From: an uncultured Pirellula sp.
GTDB lineage: Bacteria; Planctomycetota; Planctomycetia; Pirellulales; Pirellulaceae
Direction: 5' to 3'
Assembly: GCA_903837255.1 (NCBI GenBank)
Contig: CAILTZ010000408.1
Coordinates: forward strand, 1-6,326
DNA: 6,326 nucleotides
Shown: positions 1 to 6,326 of the stretch, piece after piece
Layout: each line of letters starts with the position of its first letter
Position numbering within the stretch: position 1 is the stretch's first letter
Translations under genes and position numbers: made by a program
Notes under the pieces: model-generated
The model's database searches: none
Seen by the model: only the letters and a program-made list of their open reading frames with translations
What the model was told of the DNA's origin: nothing

Positions 1-28
1 GGACGTCGAAGGTAGCTGGGAGTTACGG

Positions 29-54
29 CTACCACCGGAGGAGTCCGGTGGTAG
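29..54 (-). terminator. Hairpin downstream of the DUF4465/PEP-CTERM gene, possible transcript end
   Basis: Positions 29-39 (CTACCACCGGA) pair perfectly with 44-54 around a GGAG loop, giving an 11-bp GC-rich stem that lies about 40 bp past the stop codon of the minus-strand gene at 95-928. No U-run follows it on either strand, so it is not a textbook intrinsic terminator. It could be a 3'-end stabilising or pausing structure. A competing pairing of GTAGC (12-16) with GCTAC (28-32) is also possible. The strand is assigned from position behind the minus-strand gene and is an inference. Confidence 0.4.
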
Positions 55-94
55 GCTCCGATCGCATCTGTGATGATGTGGAGCGAATTAGGAC

Positions 95-928
95 TTAGGT
101 GTTACGCGTTTTCTTTTTCCTGTTTCTTCGCAGCCACCAGGCGATGGCCGCAGAGCCCACGAGCGCCATGCTGCCTGGCTCTGGGACCGCAGAGAACTCG
201 ATTCGGTCCATCGCAAAGTAAGCGGGGGTGTTCATACCGAATTGGCCGTTGTCGCTCGAGCTCAGTGCGAATGCGAGCGAATCGATCGCCCCCAAATTCG
301 AAACGTTCACGCGATTCCACGCGTCGACAATGTAGTCTTGGGAGTTGTTCTCGAAGCGGTAATCGGCCAAGAAGAATTCGACCGTACCGGTCGACGCGCT
401 TCCGCGGAAACCTTGGATCTCAAGCTTAAAAAAATCTGCGTCGTTGCCTGAGTCCCCTCCAAACTTCTTGGAAAACTGATCTCCATCGCGCATCGAAAAG
501 TAAGTATACGCGGTGTTCGAAATGTCGATCGATGACAATTGGACTTGGGCGCCAAAAGTCACGACCGCATCACCGGAGAAAGAGTTGTAAAGAATCGCGT
601 AGTGTTCGGAGCCCTCCGAGCCAGTCCCGGGCTTGGACGCGTATTGGTTTTCATAACCAGAAACGTTACCCGCATTGACGCGCGAGTATGAGACCCCAGA
701 CCAGTAGCCATAGTTGTATTGGCTATCGAAGGTGTAGGAGTTTGAGAAGTGAACACCGCTGTTGCTCCAGCCTTGGCTGTTGGTGGTGTTGTTCCCCAGA
801 TCGCCGTTGTAGTATCGTCCGCTGGAGCCTTGGGAATAGAGCGTACTGCCTTCGAAGCCGACGATGTCGGCTTGTGCGAAAGATCCGAGTAAAGCGATCG
901 CTAGAAGCGTGCAGATGGGAAAACGCAT
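95..928 (-). CDS. Secreted DUF4465 protein with PEP-CTERM anchor, under a cobalamin riboswitch
   Basis: This 277-aa protein has a signal peptide (about residues 1-20, hydrophobic LLAIALLGSFA, likely cleavage after AQA). Residues about 52-246 match my memory of the DUF4465 family: GWSNSG near 53, GYENQY at 91-96, ISNTAYTYFSM at 136-146, DGD.F.KKFGG at 148-158, VEFFLADYRF at 183-192 and the hallmark GMNTPAYFAMD at 231-241. The C-terminus is a PEP-CTERM sorting tail: VPEPG at 248-252, a short hydrophobic helix, then the basic run RRNRKKK. Such tails are recognised by exosortase/archaeosortase-type systems that place proteins on the cell surface. The exact molecular function is unknown. The cobalamin riboswitch directly upstream on the same strand suggests a role in corrinoid binding or uptake. 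The start is the ATG at 926-928 because it directly precedes the signal peptide; in-frame alternatives are ATG at 974-976 and TTG at 1004-1006, bounded by an in-frame TGA at 1028-1030. No Shine-Dalgarno sequence is visible. The protein is rich in Asn, Ser, Gly and Tyr, as beta-rich surface proteins often are. Confidence 0.9.
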   Translation of the reverse strand: MRFPICTLLAIALLGSFAQADIVGFEGSTLYSQGSSGRYYNGDLGNNTTNSQGWSNSGVHFSNSYTFDSQYNYGYWSGVSYSRVNAGNVSGYENQYASKPGTGSEGSEHYAILYNSFSGDAVVTFGAQVQLSSIDISNTAYTYFSMRDGDQFSKKFGGDSGNDADFFKLEIQGFRGSASTGTVEFFLADYRFENNSQDYIVDAWNRVNVSNLGAIDSLAFALSSSDNGQFGMNTPAYFAMDRIEFSAVPEPGSMALVGSAAIAWWLRRNRKKKTRNT

Positions 929-1034
929 GGGGAAAGACCGTTCGTGTGTGAAAACGTGTGCACGAAATGGGTCCATGGAGGCCCGTATGCGTTCATACAG
1001 ATCCAACTGGGAATCCCATTGGGATTTTCACCGC

Positions 1035-1068
1035 AACCGCCTCAAACCCGGGAGGCAACTGGCTACGA
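1035..1068 (-). promoter_or_regulatory. Riboswitch expression platform: P13-like kissing hairpin and alternative-helix strand
   Basis: Just downstream of aptamer helix P1, RNA positions 1060-1052 (AGUUGCCUC) pair over 9 bp, including G-U pairs, with 1043-1035 (GAGGCGGUU) around the 8-nt loop CCGGGUUU (1051-1044). The loop can pair with the predicted L5 loop of the aptamer (UCCGG, 1252-1248), as expected for the L5-L13 kissing interaction that reports cobalamin binding in this riboswitch class. The adjoining strand 1068-1060 (UCGUAGCCA) is perfectly complementary to 1160-1152 inside the aptamer region and could form a competing helix. No U-run terminator follows, so control of translation rather than termination is more likely; this is inference. 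The hairpin is about 107 nt upstream of the preferred start codon, an unusually long distance. Confidence 0.6.
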
Positions 1069-1070
1069 TT

Positions 1071-1320
1071 TCGCGTGGTAGGTCTTCTGACTTGCCGTCT
1101 TCCACACCCTCACTGCCTTCTCAGCCGTTCGATCCGCATTGCGTTTTGCGGTCGTAGCCAATGGCACTCTTCACTTTGAAAGAAATCAACAGAAGGAGGA
1201 TATGTTGCTGCGAATTTTTCACGATTCGCAGTGACGACTTACAGCGGCCGGACCGTCCCGGATTTTCACCGGAGTTCCCTGTTGCCCTGACGGCTTGATT
1301 GCCGCAGGTCACCACTCGCA
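1071..1320 (-). ncRNA. Cobalamin (vitamin B12) riboswitch aptamer
   Basis: Read on the minus strand, the region has the conserved core of a cobalamin riboswitch. The AGGGAA box is at 1280-1275, followed by CCGGUGAAAAUCCGGGAC (1272-1255) and GGUCCGGCCGCUGUAAG (1254-1238), the equivalent of the canonical CxGUCCCGCxACUGUxAG. The terminal AGUCAGAAGACCUACC (1092-1077) matches the usual GUCAGGAGACCUGCC. P1 forms from GCGAGUGGU (1319-1311) with ACCACGCG (1079-1072), with one mismatch. P2 forms from CCUGCGGC (1308-1301) with GCCGUCAGG (1294-1286), with one bulge. P5 is ACGG/CUGU with loop UCCGGCCG. A large peripheral arm includes a perfect 8-bp hairpin at 1208-1231. The element lies upstream of the DUF4465/PEP-CTERM gene, with no other gene between. 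By family knowledge it binds a cobalamin and normally lowers expression when B12 is plentiful. Which corrinoid it prefers cannot be read from the sequence with confidence. Confidence 0.94.
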
Positions 1321-1335
1321 AAGTTCGACGGCATC

Positions 1336-1363
1336 AGGTTACTCGAAGCACAGGGCAAGTCAA
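1336..1363 (-). promoter_or_regulatory. Candidate sigma70-type promoter for the riboswitch transcript
   Basis: On the minus strand, TTGACT (1363-1358) and TAACCT (1341-1336) are separated by 16 bp. Transcription would start near 1329, about 10 nt before aptamer helix P1, as expected for a riboswitch leader. The gap to the stop codon of the upstream gene (1375) is only 54 bp, so this is nearly the only intergenic place for a promoter. The -10 is weak (T, A and final T agree with consensus). Read-through from the upstream gene is a possible alternative source of the transcript. Confidence 0.45.
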
Positions 1364-1374
1364 CCTGGAATAAA

Positions 1375-3264
1375 TCATTTATCCAGCATCTCTGGGGCAT
1401 CTGGCGGCTCGGGTTGCAAGTCGACTTGAATGCTCACCGAATCAAACACCACGACGGCCAACTGCTCGATTTGCCGCCATCGCTTGATGGCTCGCTCGGT
1501 TTCTTTTTGCCGAGCCGCGTACATTCGGGCCATCTGGGCCGAGCTGGCTTGGCCAGCCCCGGCCGCCCCAGGAGCTGAGAACCTCCACTGATCGACGGTG
1601 CTTCGCAACCAAACGTCGTACTGGCTCAAACGTCTCAAAACCATCTCAGGATCTTTGGGCTCGAGCGGTACTCTGGGCCCACCGGCCTGGGAGGGGATTT
1701 GGACCGAGTAAGCCACCTGCCAGCGCGAGGCGGGTTTGCTTTGTACCAACAAGACCAGTTCGGCCTCCAAATCGTCCATGCTGATTCGCCACTGGCCTGT
1801 CGATTCACCGACGAGTTCCTGTGCCAACGCACCGTTGATGTGGAGCTTGCCCTCGAGCCCCTTATCGAGATTCAGCGTAAAAATTCCTTTCGCCTTTTTG
1901 GTCGAGAACCCTCGGCCAACTCGAAACTCCTTCTTTTGGAAAGATTGTGAGATGACCAACTTGGTCGGCTCCTGCTCGGGCTCTGCTTGCGCCGGGGCCG
2001 GCAAATCCTCTCCCTTCTGGTCCGGTTGGGGATCTTGTGCCTTCTGGGCAGGCATCAAGGCACTTGCCAACGAAACGTTCAACTCCAAAGACTCACGGAC
2101 CAGAGTGTCAATGCTCTTGGGCTGCTCATCGAGCATGGCCGAGGGCCCTTGGGAATCACTCAGTTGGGTTCGAGCCAGTTCAAGCTCCTCGTGCTGGCTG
2201 ACCTCGCGCTGGCTGATTGGTTCGAGCGATGCGATCGGGTTGCCTGGGCCTATTGGCACAGGATCCACGGGTAGCTTCGGCGCAGTTGTTTGTTTATTTT
2301 CATCCTTCCGAGTTGCCTTCGATTCCCGCGTGCGTTCGTCTCGCATGCGTTCTGGGGCTGCACTCTTGGATGAACCTGTCGCTATCTGCGGATCGGATTG
2401 AGATCGAGTTCGAGATCGAGATCGAGGCAGCCAACCAAGCGCGACCGATCCGAGGAGGAGCGCAAGCAGAGCCAATCCGATCCAGAGCTTTGCAGTGCTG
2501 GGCTTTGCAGTAGTGTTAGGCTTGGCAGTGTTAGGCTTGGCAGTGTTAGGCTTTGCGATGCCCCCTACCCTGCTTGGGACCGATGGCTTGAGCTCTTGCA
2601 GAGGTAGGAGCAACCCGGATTTTGAAACCAGTAAGCGGTGGGCTAGGTCGAGCAAGTGGTCTTCGAGCTTCGAGTCCGATGGGACGACGTTCCACAGCGC
2701 AAGCTGTCTTTTCCAGTCCTCGAAGATGGGGCTTGGCGGCTGTCCGAGACGTTCGAGGACCTGGGCGAGTAGTTCCCATTGGCCGGGTTGCCAAGCCATC
2801 CAGGGTGGATCGGACAGGGCCGCTGCTGGGATGAGTGCCATGGGAGTCGGCTCGCAGAATGGCTCGAGTTCGGGAGCGAGTTCTGCGAGCTGTGTTGGGC
2901 TGGCCGACGGGGATAGCGTTGCCTGAGGGTTGAGAAGTTTTTGGAAGACATCCCAACCGGTTTTGGAAATACTTAGCGCAAAATCACCATCGTTTTGGAA
3001 AAGTTGTTCGGTCTGCAAAAGGGCTGTCGGGGCCGGGAGAATCAACCAAACTTCTTCTGATGGTTGGTCGGGCTTGGACGCACAAACAGCACCCGCGGGC
3101 CAATCTCCCCCTAGTGGATTGCAAGCCGGGTTTCCAAAGGCTTGGATGTTCCAGCCATCGACGTTCGAGTATCGGCTCGAGTGCTTGTCGAGGTCGTCGC
3201 CAAGCCAGGGCCAATGCCCAGTGCTTTTGAGCCAACGTTCCAGTGGGATTGGGAAGTATTGCAT
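1375..3264 (-). CDS. Hypothetical single-pass membrane protein with proline-rich low-complexity centre
   Basis: I do not recognise the family of this 629-aa protein. The N-terminal part (about 1-230) is rich in Trp, Pro and Leu, contains Cys49, Cys61 and Cys137, and has no signal peptide. Residues 236-259 are a tandem AKPNT-type linker. A single strong transmembrane helix spans about 260-279, followed at once by an Arg/Ser run (RSRSRTRS, 281-288). Residues about 290-435 are charged and Pro/Gln/Glu-rich, probably disordered. The C-terminal part (about 436-629) looks folded, with beta-rich stretches (for example IFTLNLDKGLEGKLHING at 461-478) and an amphipathic, basic helix around 575-605. Basic residues flank both sides of the helix, so topology is ambiguous. 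The start is the ATG at 3262-3264; an in-frame TAA lies 33 nt upstream, and no Shine-Dalgarno motif is visible. It stands divergent to ppdK and 54 bp upstream of the riboswitch leader. The layout resembles planctomycete proteins with a cytoplasmic and an exported domain, but no function can be assigned. That the frame is real is supported by its length, the membrane helix and non-random composition. Confidence 0.8.
   Translation of the reverse strand: MQYFPIPLERWLKSTGHWPWLGDDLDKHSSRYSNVDGWNIQAFGNPACNPLGGDWPAGAVCASKPDQPSEEVWLILPAPTALLQTEQLFQNDGDFALSISKTGWDVFQKLLNPQATLSPSASPTQLAELAPELEPFCEPTPMALIPAAALSDPPWMAWQPGQWELLAQVLERLGQPPSPIFEDWKRQLALWNVVPSDSKLEDHLLDLAHRLLVSKSGLLLPLQELKPSVPSRVGGIAKPNTAKPNTAKPNTTAKPSTAKLWIGLALLALLLGSVALGWLPRSRSRTRSQSDPQIATGSSKSAAPERMRDERTRESKATRKDENKQTTAPKLPVDPVPIGPGNPIASLEPISQREVSQHEELELARTQLSDSQGPSAMLDEQPKSIDTLVRESLELNVSLASALMPAQKAQDPQPDQKGEDLPAPAQAEPEQEPTKLVISQSFQKKEFRVGRGFSTKKAKGIFTLNLDKGLEGKLHINGALAQELVGESTGQWRISMDDLEAELVLLVQSKPASRWQVAYSVQIPSQAGGPRVPLEPKDPEMVLRRLSQYDVWLRSTVDQWRFSAPGAAGAGQASSAQMARMYAARQKETERAIKRWRQIEQLAVVVFDSVSIQVDLQPEPPDAPEMLDK
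2491..2553 (-). repeat. Short in-frame tandem repeat encoding the AKPNT linker
   Basis: About four copies of a 15-bp unit (plus strand GGCAGTGTTAGGCTT and variants) lie in tandem; one copy carries 3 extra bases. The two copies at 2524-2538 and 2539-2553 are identical. Read on the minus strand they encode AKPNT-like pentapeptides next to the membrane helix of the 629-aa protein. Because unit lengths are multiples of three, copy-number change would alter linker length without a frameshift. Confidence 0.85.
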
Positions 3265-3287
3265 GGCTTGGGCAAGCGCTTCGGTAA

Positions 3288-3316
3288 TTGACGGTTATAC
3301 CTAGCAGGCTTAAACT
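3288..3316 (+). promoter_or_regulatory. Sigma70-type promoter for ppdK
   Basis: TTGACG (3288-3293) and TAAACT (3311-3316) are separated by an ideal 17-bp spacer, placing the transcription start near 3323 and giving a leader of about 87 nt before the ppdK ATG. The -35 matches the consensus at five of six bases. The leader can form a weak CCGAAA/TTTCGG stem (3358-3363 with 3388-3393) just before the start codon. Confidence 0.6.
3294..3299 (-). promoter_or_regulatory. Possible -10 element for the 629-aa membrane protein gene
   Basis: The minus strand reads TATAAC at 3299-3294, which would start transcription near 3287 and leave a leader of about 23 nt before the ATG at 3264. No convincing -35 is seen at the proper distance. 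The element lies inside the spacer of the plus-strand ppdK promoter, so the two divergent promoters would overlap. Confidence 0.3.
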
Positions 3317-3409
3317 TTCGGGCTTGAGTCACAGGAGCGTTTTACGGTGGATGGAAACCGAAAGACCCCTTCTATCTAGCACTATTTTTTCGGAGCCTCG
3401 GGTCCAACT

Positions 3410-6214
3410 ATGGCAAGCAAACTGATCTATTTCTTTGGTAAATCGAAAACCGACGGCGGCGGGGACATGAAGGCCCTGTTGGGGGGCAAGGGAGCCAACC
3501 TAGCTCAGATGACCAAGATTGGACTACCAGTTCCTTCGGGCTTTACGATCACGACCGAGGTTTGCGTCAACTATTACAAGAACGGTCGGAAGTATCCAGC
3601 GGAGCTGGCCAGCGAGCTGGAAAAAGCGGTCAAGTGGCTTGAGAAAGAGTCCGGAAAAAAGTTGGGGGATATTAAAAATCCGCTGTTGGTTTCGGTCCGT
3701 TCGGGGGCGCGAGATTCTATGCCCGGCATGATGGACACTATTTTGAACCTGGGGCTCAACGATGCGGCCACCGAGGGGCTAGCCAATGCGACCAAGAACC
3801 CTCGCTTTGCGTGGGACTCCTACCGCCGCTTCATCCAAATGTACGGCGATGTGGTCATGGGTATTCAGAAGAAGAACGAGAACGATCACGAGCCGTTCGA
3901 AGAAGTCATGGATGCTCTGAAGCGTGAGGTCAAAGTCAAAGAAGACACCGAGCTGACCGCCGAGCATCTTCAGGAGTTGGTCAAGCGATATAAGAAGCTG
4001 ATCAAGGAGTGGACTGGCAAGGCCTTCCCCAACGAGCCGATGAAGCAACTCGAAGGAGCCGTCCAAGCGGTCTTTGGCTCGTGGATGAACGAGCGAGCGA
4101 TTCTTTATCGTCAAAAGTACCGAATCCCCGACGAGTGGGGTACGGCCGTCAACATCCAGAGCATGGTCTTTGGAAATATGGGTGAGGACTGTGCTACGGG
4201 TGTTGCCTTTACCCGCGACCCTGCCAACGGTGAGAACGTCTTCTACGGTGAATACTTGGTCAACGCCCAAGGTGAAGATGTCGTGGCCGGTGTTCGAACC
4301 CCGCTGAAGATTTCGGACATGGCCAAGGACAAGATCCTCGGACCAGCGTACAAGGAGCTTGTGGAAATTCGCAAAACTCTCGAAAGAAACTTTGGGGACG
4401 TCCAAGACTTTGAATTCACGATCGAGAACAAGAAGCTCTACATGCTTCAAACGCGGAACGGCAAGCGGACCGCGTTGGCTTATGTCAAGATCGCTCACGA
4501 CATGGTCAAAGAAAAGCTCATGACCCCTGAGCATGCGATCAAGTCCGGGGATCCAGAAGCTCTGAACCAACTGCTCCAACCGATCTTCGATATCAAGGCT
4601 TATGACAAGGCCAAGAAGGACGGTCGGTTGTTGGCCGTCGGATTGCCAGCCGGACCAGGTGCTGCATCGGGCGCCGTGGTCTTCACCGCTGGCAAAGCCG
4701 AAGAGCTTGCCGCCAAAGGCCAACACGTCGTCTTGGCACGTATCGAAACCAGCCCCGAAGACCTTCGCGGAATGATCGCCGCCGACGGGATCCTCACCGC
4801 ACGCGGTGGTGTATCGAGCCACGCTGCTCTGGTGGCTCGGCAGATGGGCAAGGTTTGTGTGGCCGGTGCCGGCGACATCGAGATCGACTATCACAAGGGC
4901 GTTCTGAGATGCAAAGGAGTCACCCTCAAGGAAGGCGATCCGATCAGCATCAACGGGACGACCGGCGAAGTCTTCCACGGCAAGATCGACACGGCCGACA
5001 GCGAGCTCAAGCAAGTCTTGGTTGGCAAGACCCTCAAGCCCAAGGACTCGAAGGTCTTCCAGTACTACGACTTCATCATGAAGCTCGCCGACAAGTATCG
5101 CACGTTGGGGCTGCGCACCAACGCCGACCAACCCGACCAAGTGCTCAATGCAGTCGCGTTTGGAGCCGAGGGGATCGGTCTGTGCCGTACCGAGCACATG
5201 TTCTTCGAAGGGGACCGGATCATCGCCGTTCGGCAGATGATCTTGGCCAAGTCCGAGGACGCTCGAAAGAGTGCTCTGGCAACGCTATTGCCTTATCAGC
5301 AAAAGGACTTCGAAGGCATCTTCAGAGCCCTCGATGGCCTGCCTGCTTGCGTCCGTTTGCTCGATCCACCCTTGCATGAATTCCTGCCTCAATCGGACAA
5401 CAAGAAGGGGCAGGAAGAAGTCGCCAAGCAACTCGGTACAACGGTTGCTGAAGTGGCCAAAATGGTCAATGAACTCCATGAGTTCAACCCCATGCTCGGC
5501 TTCCGCGGTTGCCGGCTCGGGATCATTCGACCAGAGATCACCGAGATGCAAGCACGGGCGATTTTCCAAGCTGCCGTAACGGTGCTCAAGGAGGGCGTGA
5601 AGGTCAAGCCAGAGGTGATGGTTCCGCTGGTTGGGTTCAAGCGAGAGCTCGATCTGCAAGTCGAGATCGTCCATCGCGTCGCAGCCGAGGTGATGAAGGC
5701 GACGGGCAAGAAGTTCGCGTACAGCGTCGGAACGATGATCGAAGTCCCACGTGGAGCGATCACCGCCGACGAGATTGCTGAGACCGCCGAGTTCTTCTCG
5801 TTTGGTACCAACGACTTGACCCAGACGGCACTGGGCATGAGCCGCGACGACTCCGGCTCGTTCTTGCCAGCCTACCAAGGTCTCGACATCATCAAGGCCA
5901 ACCCATTTGCATCGATCGATCGCGGCGGGGTAGGACAACTGATGAAGATCGGCGTCGAGAAGGGCCGCTTGACACGCAACGATTTGAAGATTGGGATTTG
6001 CGGAGAGCACGGTGGGGACCCAAGTTCCGTCGAGTTCTGCCACATCATTGGCTTGAACTACGTCAGTTGCAGTCCGTTCCGCGTGCCTATCGCACGATTG
6101 GCGGCCGCCCAAGCTGCCTTGCGGCATCCTGCCAACGCACCTTCGGCCAAGGTGGTCAAAGACACCAAGGCGGCCAAGGGAGCGACGAAATCCAAGACGG
6201 TTTCAAAGCGATAG
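3410..6214 (+). CDS. ppdK: Pyruvate, phosphate dikinase
   Basis: This 934-aa enzyme reversibly converts pyruvate, ATP and phosphate into phosphoenolpyruvate, AMP and pyrophosphate in the cytoplasm, linking glycolysis and gluconeogenesis. The N-terminal ATP-grasp domain (about 1-370) shows [11 protein letters not shown] (25-35), [12 protein letters not shown] (95-106), [16 protein letters not shown] (267-282) and LQTRNGKRT (346-354). The central phosphohistidine domain (about 400-525) has [16 protein letters not shown] with catalytic His471. The C-terminal TIM-barrel domain (about 540-905) has LCRTEHMFF (591-599), [14 protein letters not shown] (692-705), [17 protein letters not shown] (798-814) and CGEHGGDP with catalytic Cys864. 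All expected catalytic residues are present. Two oddities: the residue two before the catalytic His is Ser469 rather than the usual Thr, and a Lys/Ala-rich tail of about 28 residues (907-934) follows the normal family end. The start [10 protein letters not shown] fits the usual family N-terminus; a weak GGAG lies 14 nt upstream. The gene has its own promoter and terminator, so it is probably monocistronic. Confidence 0.98.
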   Translation: MASKLIYFFGKSKTDGGGDMKALLGGKGANLAQMTKIGLPVPSGFTITTEVCVNYYKNGRKYPAELASELEKAVKWLEKESGKKLGDIKNPLLVSVRSGARDSMPGMMDTILNLGLNDAATEGLANATKNPRFAWDSYRRFIQMYGDVVMGIQKKNENDHEPFEEVMDALKREVKVKEDTELTAEHLQELVKRYKKLIKEWTGKAFPNEPMKQLEGAVQAVFGSWMNERAILYRQKYRIPDEWGTAVNIQSMVFGNMGEDCATGVAFTRDPANGENVFYGEYLVNAQGEDVVAGVRTPLKISDMAKDKILGPAYKELVEIRKTLERNFGDVQDFEFTIENKKLYMLQTRNGKRTALAYVKIAHDMVKEKLMTPEHAIKSGDPEALNQLLQPIFDIKAYDKAKKDGRLLAVGLPAGPGAASGAVVFTAGKAEELAAKGQHVVLARIETSPEDLRGMIAADGILTARGGVSSHAALVARQMGKVCVAGAGDIEIDYHKGVLRCKGVTLKEGDPISINGTTGEVFHGKIDTADSELKQVLVGKTLKPKDSKVFQYYDFIMKLADKYRTLGLRTNADQPDQVLNAVAFGAEGIGLCRTEHMFFEGDRIIAVRQMILAKSEDARKSALATLLPYQQKDFEGIFRALDGLPACVRLLDPPLHEFLPQSDNKKGQEEVAKQLGTTVAEVAKMVNELHEFNPMLGFRGCRLGIIRPEITEMQARAIFQAAVTVLKEGVKVKPEVMVPLVGFKRELDLQVEIVHRVAAEVMKATGKKFAYSVGTMIEVPRGAITADEIAETAEFFSFGTNDLTQTALGMSRDDSGSFLPAYQGLDIIKANPFASIDRGGVGQLMKIGVEKGRLTRNDLKIGICGEHGGDPSSVEFCHIIGLNYVSCSPFRVPIARLAAAQAALRHPANAPSAKVVKDTKAAKGATKSKTVSKR

Positions 6215-6235
6215 AGAGGCATTTGCCGATAGGAC

Positions 6236-6255
6236 TATGTCGCTGACGCGACGTA
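6236..6255 (+). other. Small hairpin between ppdK and its terminator
   Basis: TATGTCGC (6236-6243) can pair over 8 bp, with one G-U pair, to GCGACGTA (6248-6255) around a TGAC loop. It lies 10 bp before the terminator stem in the 3' untranslated region. It may help stabilise the mRNA end, but could be chance. Confidence 0.3.
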
Positions 6256-6264
6256 CAAATCATT

Positions 6265-6301
6265 GCGGAGCGGTTGTTTTCAACCGCTCCGCTTCTTTTT
6301 T
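6265..6301 (+). terminator. Intrinsic terminator of ppdK
   Basis: A perfect 12-bp GC-rich stem, GCGGAGCGGTTG (6265-6276) with CAACCGCTCCGC (6281-6292), encloses a TTTT loop and is followed by TTCTTTTTT (6293-6301). This is a textbook Rho-independent terminator about 50 bp after the ppdK stop codon. Confidence 0.95.
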
Positions 6302-6326
6302 GACTGGATTGACGGTGTTGACTGGA

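Noticed and set aside
95..1006. Longer version of the DUF4465 protein starting at TTG 1004-1006
   Set aside because: It would place 26 charged residues before an otherwise normal signal peptide; the ATG at 926-928 fits export better, although conservation has not been checked.
993..1019. Eight-codon open frame starting with ATG in the riboswitch leader (MGFPVGSV), a possible leader peptide
   Set aside because: It has no ribosome binding site and no regulatory codon run, and it lies within a short palindrome; chance is sufficient.
1736..2401. 221-codon plus-strand open frame opposite the membrane protein gene
   Set aside because: It is Ser-rich without a domain, and lies opposite a longer frame with a transmembrane helix and coherent composition.
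2400..2426. GATCGA-type short repeats that could suggest protein-binding or origin sites
   Set aside because: They are explained as Arg/Ser codons of the basic run just after the membrane helix; no DnaA boxes or AT-rich stretch accompany them.
3779..5197. Long open frame on the minus strand inside ppdK (472 codons)
   Set aside because: It is antisense to the unmistakable ppdK coding frame, and its translation shows no recognisable domain; it is a by-product of ppdK codon bias.
5285..6127. 280-codon minus-strand open frame inside ppdK
   Set aside because: Same reason: it is the shadow of conserved ppdK sequence on the other strand.
1..6326. CRISPR arrays, insertion sequences, tRNA or rRNA genes
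   Set aside because: No spaced direct repeats, transposase frames, terminal inverted repeats or RNA gene signatures were seen apart from the riboswitch.

Overview
The window looks like chromosomal DNA of a planctomycete, probably in or near the Pirellulaceae. The evidence is an exported protein with a PEP-CTERM tail, moderately high GC, start codons without clear Shine-Dalgarno sequences, and a large single-pass protein of a type I cannot place in any characterised family. This placement is an inference; there is no rRNA or other phylogenetic marker apart from ppdK.

Layout, left to right. Positions 1-94 are the downstream flank of the first gene and carry an 11-bp hairpin at 29-54. A minus-strand gene (95-928) encodes a secreted DUF4465-type protein with a signal peptide and a C-terminal PEP-CTERM anchor. 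Its 446-bp upstream gap holds a clear cobalamin (vitamin B12) riboswitch on the same strand (about 1071-1320). Just downstream of the aptamer come a P13-like kissing hairpin (1035-1060) and a possible alternative helix. A sigma70-like promoter sits a few bases upstream of the aptamer. Next is a 629-codon minus-strand gene (1375-3264) for an unrecognised single-pass membrane protein with a proline-rich, low-complexity middle. A 145-bp divergent intergenic region (3265-3409) carries a good plus-strand promoter for ppdK, with a possible minus-strand -10 element inside its spacer. ppdK (3410-6214) encodes a complete pyruvate, phosphate dikinase and is followed by a strong intrinsic terminator (6265-6301).

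The point of most interest is the pairing of a B12 riboswitch with an exported DUF4465/PEP-CTERM protein. A cobalamin aptamer placed directly in front of one secreted, surface-anchored protein suggests that the protein takes part in capturing or handling extracellular corrinoids, parallel to the surface B12-binding lipoproteins of Bacteroidota. The 629-aa protein and ppdK show no visible functional link to B12. ppdK appears to be an independently transcribed central-metabolism gene.
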